64,000 bases of DNA from contig CAZZNQ010000002.1 of assembly GCA_964655775.1 (NCBI GenBank), forward strand, positions 45,421 to 109,420. Reading direction: 5' to 3'. The DNA comes from CAZZNQ01 sp964655775. GTDB taxonomy: Bacteria; Planctomycetota; Brocadiia; SM23-32. Shown in pieces: positions 61,184 to 64,000 of the stretch (positions are counted from its first letter, which is position 1; each line of letters begins with the position of its first letter). A model generated the notes under the pieces. That model searched no databases and had not been told where the DNA came from. It saw only the letters and a list, made by a program, of their open reading frames with translations. The translations under genes and the position numbers were made by a program.

Positions 61184-61500
61184 TCACAACCCCTCAACTA
61201 GACTGTCGGGGGACGCCCGGCATGCAAGCCCGGCCGACCCAGTTCAGGAAAAAGGCGCTCCAGTACTCCGGTGAGAAGAAACAGGGGGCAGGCATTGCTG
61301 AGGGCCGACTATGTGCCGCCGGTTCGAGACTTCCCCAATGCTGCGTCCGGCGAAGGCGCGCGAACCCGTCGTCCACTTCGTGGGCAACACCTCGCGCACA
61401 TACCGTCTTGGCAAGCTCCGAATGGGGCCGTCCGGCCGAACCACGCCAACGACTGCCTGGAACCGTCTTCAACTCAGGACACCAAAGAGCGCAACTCGCG
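61184..61500 (-). other. Probable long cspA leader
   Basis: About 315 bases with no credible gene between cspA and its best upstream promoter. Leaders of this kind can fold as temperature-responsive RNA, but no specific structure was worked out here. Confidence 0.4.
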
Positions 61501-61504
61501 CGAT

Positions 61505-61533
61505 AATATAGTATGAAGATGCCAAAAAAGCAA
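61505..61533 (-). promoter_or_regulatory. Sigma-70-type promoter, likely for cspA
   Basis: On the minus strand TTGCTT (61528-61533) and TATATT (61505-61510) are separated by 17 bases in an AT-rich pocket. Expected start is near 61498. Confidence 0.55.
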
Positions 61534-61550
61534 GCCTTGATTTCCATGAC

Positions 61551-61580
61551 TTGCGACACGGTCTTCAGGAAGGCTATAGT
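61551..61580 (+). promoter_or_regulatory. Sigma-70-type promoter of the HD-GYP gene
   Basis: TTGCGA (61551-61556) and TATAGT (61575-61580) with an 18-base spacer. It is back-to-back with the minus-strand promoter at 61505-61533. Confidence 0.5.
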
Positions 61581-61627
61581 GCATACAGCAGAGCCATGAG
61601 ACTGGAACTCGGGAGCGGCACCTCACT

Positions 61628-62719
61628 ATGACTTCGGGCGACTACAGAGTGCTTGTCGTCGACGACGAGCCGTCCGTGCGAACCGTGGTGGCGCGTGCGC
61701 TGCACCGAATGGGCCAGATGAGCTGTGTCGAGGCGGACAGCATCGCCTCCGTACGGCAGAACATGGAGGAGGAAGGCCCGTTCGCCCTCATCATGCTGGA
61801 CATCGCCCTGCCGGACGGCAGCGGCCTGGACCTCCTGCCCGAACTTGCGCCCCTTGCGCCCGAGACAGTAGTAGTGATGGTAACCGGCAACACGGACTGG
61901 GCGCCCGCCGTTCAGAGCCTGAAAAATGGCGCGTACGACTACTTGGCAAAGCCCCTCGATCTGGAATTGGTGCAGCTTGCGGCCGCCCGAGCGCTCAAGC
62001 GCCGCCAGACCGAGATGGCGGAGCAGACCGCCCACCAGGAGCGGCGGGAGGAGCTTGCACGGCAAATCAGCTCGCTGCAGAAGGCCCGCAGCGCGCTGCT
62101 GCGGGCGATGTGTCGGATGGCGGAGTTCCGCGACGCCGAACAGCATGCCCATCTGGAACGCATCCCCCTCTACTCGCACGTTATCGCCATGCAGCTCAGC
62201 AGCCGCTCGGCCTATGCGGCATTTGTCACCGAGCAGTTTCTCTGGAACGTTTTCGAAGCCGCGCCCCTCCACGATATCGGCAAGGTGGCCCTGCCGGACG
62301 GGATCCTCCTGAAGCCCAGCCCGTTGAACGAGGCCGAGACCGCCATCATGCACACACACGCCTCGGTGGGCCGCGACATATGCCTGACGGCTTCGCGGGA
62401 CGACGAGGACGGCGAGAACTCGCTGATCGAGATGGCGGCGGACATTGCCGGCTATCACCACGAACGCTGGGACGGCGCCGGCTATCCGGAAGGCCTCAAA
62501 GGCACGCACATCCCCCTGAGCGCCCGCATCGTCGGGTTGGCCGACTTTTATGACGTCTGCCGTACGGCCACCGTGTACCGCCCCGAACCACTCCCCAGGG
62601 AGAAGGTGTTCGGGCTCATCAAGACGCTCAGGGGCGAGAAGTTCGACCCCGTGCTCGTGGATGCCTTTCTGCAGTGCGAGGACTCGATCATCGAGATAGA
62701 GGACTCGGACCGTTCGTAG
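61628..62719 (+). CDS. Response regulator with HD-GYP domain
   Basis: A 363-residue two-part protein. The receiver domain (1-125) has Asp11-12 in VVDDE and the phosphoacceptor Asp58 in LIMLDIALPDG, with Lys108 in AKPL. A helical linker follows. The HD-GYP domain has His215-Asp216 in LHDIGKVALPDG and HHERWDGAGYPEG with Gly285-Tyr286-Pro287. It would hydrolyse cyclic di-GMP when phosphorylated, linking a signal to biofilm or motility choices, which suits a genome with an exopolysaccharide locus. No histidine kinase gene is next to it. The 3' end overlaps the convergent sigma factor gene by 32 bases. Confidence 0.93.
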   Translation: MTSGDYRVLVVDDEPSVRTVVARALHRMGQMSCVEADSIASVRQNMEEEGPFALIMLDIALPDGSGLDLLPELAPLAPETVVVMVTGNTDWAPAVQSLKNGAYDYLAKPLDLELVQLAAARALKRRQTEMAEQTAHQERREELARQISSLQKARSALLRAMCRMAEFRDAEQHAHLERIPLYSHVIAMQLSSRSAYAAFVTEQFLWNVFEAAPLHDIGKVALPDGILLKPSPLNEAETAIMHTHASVGRDICLTASRDDEDGENSLIEMAADIAGYHHERWDGAGYPEGLKGTHIPLSARIVGLADFYDVCRTATVYRPEPLPREKVFGLIKTLRGEKFDPVLVDAFLQCEDSIIEIEDSDRS

Positions 62720-64000
62720 GGCTCGCATACTCTGTGACGCGGAAGCGCAGGGTCATCCGGCCCTTTTCCACAGATGCAATCTGCAGCACCCCAACCGCGC
62801 CCTCGCGAGTCATGAACACGCACGTCTTCGGGCTATCCCCACCCCGACAGACGATCTCCGGACGTTCCGACCGTAGAACCGGCCGATCCCCGCCGACGGC
62901 AATGCGCCCCTCCGCCGCACCGTCCCAGACCGAGTCGACCACGGGAACACAGGCCAGGTCCAGCCCGTAAAGCCCCCTCTCCGACACTGACGGGTTGTGG
63001 AGAGCGTCCATGCCCTCCGCCCGCATCCACGCGAGCATGCCCTCCGGATCGGCAACGTCACCCGGCAGGGACCGCACCACCCCCGTGTCCAGGTCCACGA
63101 ACATCTGATGGCCGGGGTAGTCGCGGTTCAGGACGCAGGTTACCACCTCGTTCGAACTGAGTCGAGGCCCAGCGGGGCCAGTCTGGCCGGACCCGCTCGA
63201 AGCCGTCTGTGTCTGCCCTTCGCTCGTGTAGCTGCCCATAGGATCCGGCGACCCATCCGACATCAGGTGCATGAAGCCTATCACGATTGCCGCTCCCAGC
63301 GCGAACAGCACCAGCAGGCATGCGACGATCCACACCACGCCGAGGATGACCGGCCCCGAGGAGCCGCCAACGCCGGCCAGAGCCATCTTGCCCAGCGAAG
63401 CGGTAAGAGTGGCCGGCGCCGCTACCCTTGCGTTGGCAGCCAACATCGGCCCCAGGGCCGCCGCCGCAGGCGCGACGCCGCGCCGCTCCAACCTTTTTCT
63501 CAGACGCTGAACGCCGCGCTTGAGCCGGAGAGACACCGCCGGCTGCGAGATGCCGAGTGCCTCCGCGACCTCGGCCTGTGTCCGTCCCTCCAGGTAATAC
63601 ATGACGATGGGCAGCCGCAGATCGTCCGCCAGCTCGGCCACCGCCTGGTCCACGTGCCCGCAGATGTCCCTCCATTCCACAGTCTCGGCCGGCTGATACG
63701 GAGAGGCGGAATCCGTGCCCGCAAGACGCTCGGCATTGCGCCGCGCAGCCGTCTGAGTCCGTTCCCTGCGCGAACGCTTCTTGCGGAGTATGTCGATCGA
63801 CGCCTGCACGGCAACGCGGTGGAGCCAGCCGCCGACGGGCGCCCGCAGTCCGCTTGCCTTGCGGGCGAGCTGGAAGAAGGCGTTCTGGGTCGCGTCCTCC
63901 GCATCCGTCCGGTCCCCCAGGATGCGCCGGCATACCGCGTATACCATGTTCTGGTGCTTCTCCACCAGGAAGCGGAACGCCTCCGCGTCACGGTCGGTGG
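62688..64000 (-). CDS. ECF sigma factor with membrane-anchored C-terminal extension, partial
   Basis: The 5' end runs off the window: the frame is open to position 64000 and reads TDRDAEAFRFLVEKHQNMVY, the usual start of region 2 of ECF sigma factors. Region 2 (ILGDRTDAEDATQNAFFQLA) and region 4 (LRLPIVMYYLEGRTQAEVAEALGISQPAVSLRLKRG, about 36 residues) are clear. A further 230 residues follow: a hydrophobic segment (VILGVVWIVACLLVLFALGA) and an extracytoplasmic-looking domain with no recognised fold. Extended ECF factors like this occur in planctomycetes. No anti-sigma gene is visible. Confidence 0.88.
   Translation of the reverse strand, partial: TDRDAEAFRFLVEKHQNMVYAVCRRILGDRTDAEDATQNAFFQLARKASGLRAPVGGWLHRVAVQASIDILRKKRSRRERTQTAARRNAERLAGTDSASPYQPAETVEWRDICGHVDQAVAELADDLRLPIVMYYLEGRTQAEVAEALGISQPAVSLRLKRGVQRLRKRLERRGVAPAAAALGPMLAANARVAAPATLTASLGKMALAGVGGSSGPVILGVVWIVACLLVLFALGAAIVIGFMHLMSDGSPDPMGSYTSEGQTQTASSGSGQTGPAGPRLSSNEVVTCVLNRDYPGHQMFVDLDTGVVRSLPGDVADPEGMLAWMRAEGMDALHNPSVSERGLYGLDLACVPVVDSVWDGAAEGRIAVGGDRPVLRSERPEIVCRGGDSPKTCVFMTREGAVGVLQIASVEKGRMTLRFRVTEYASPTNGPSPLSR

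Noticed and set aside
61319..61332. A tRNA-like T-loop (GGTTCGAGAC)
   Set aside because: No cloverleaf with acceptor and anticodon arms could be drawn around it.

Overview
The window looks like chromosome from a GC-rich, Gram-negative bacterium of the PVC type, most likely a planctomycete. The reasons are an exosortase/PEP-CTERM locus next to exopolysaccharide genes, a formylglycine-type sulfatase with a heparinase and a ceramidase-like gene, an ECF sigma factor carrying a membrane-anchored C-terminal extension, and RAYT/REP-like repeats. No rRNA or tRNA gene was seen, so this placement is an inference.

Region 1 (1-11230, + strand) is an exosortase-linked exopolysaccharide locus: outer-membrane export lipoprotein, ExeA-type ATPase, chain-length protein, tyrosine autokinase with a Tyr-Gly tail, GT2 glycosyltransferase, deacetylase-like protein, exosortase fused to EpsI, then a second unit with a priming sugar transferase and a PEP-CTERM protein. 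Region 2 (11289-17105, - strand) is a tightly coupled six-gene dTDP-deoxysugar operon: RmlB, an RmlD-like reductase and RmlA between two related GT1 glycosyltransferases, plus a hexapeptide acyltransferase. Region 3 (17209-22846, - strand) returns to the exosortase theme with a 1473-residue TPR protein and a second PEP-CTERM protein. Sigma-54-type -24/-12 elements precede the export operon, the sugar transferase/PEP-CTERM unit and the second PEP-CTERM gene. Two of these promoters also have a shared inverted repeat (TGTYGA-N6-TCAACM) about 150-190 bp upstream, so a common enhancer-binding activator is likely.

Region 4 (23191-24672) is a lone aldehyde dehydrogenase. Region 5 (24682-40356, - strand) is a run of 11 same-strand genes with gaps or overlaps of at most about 50 bp: deacetylase-like, an unrecognised 814-residue protein, esterase, heparinase-like, sulfatase, ceramidase-like, FAD oxidoreductase, GH39-like hydrolase, Gfo/Idh/MocA oxidoreductase, and a split membrane/spermidine-synthase-like pair. 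It resembles a sulfated-glycan degradation locus without any transporter. Region 6 (40549-49380) continues with carbohydrate and peptide catabolism: tandem M55 D-aminopeptidases, aldo/keto reductase, a large GH-A-type hydrolase, a GH4 enzyme, a secreted protein of unknown function and a TIM-barrel isomerase-like protein.

Region 7 (49400-55075) is an accessory island. It holds REP-like hairpin repeats, a RAYT transposase framed by inverted copies of a covarying structured repeat, a XhoI/PaeR7I-family restriction-modification pair with an unexpected class of methyltransferase, and an AT-richer pair of small unknown genes. Region 8 (55076-64000) returns to chromosomal genes: acetyl-xylan-esterase-like hydrolase, GH38 alpha-mannosidase, a compact SufC-SufB pair, a cold-shock protein with a long leader, an HD-GYP response regulator and a sigma factor gene that runs off the right edge.
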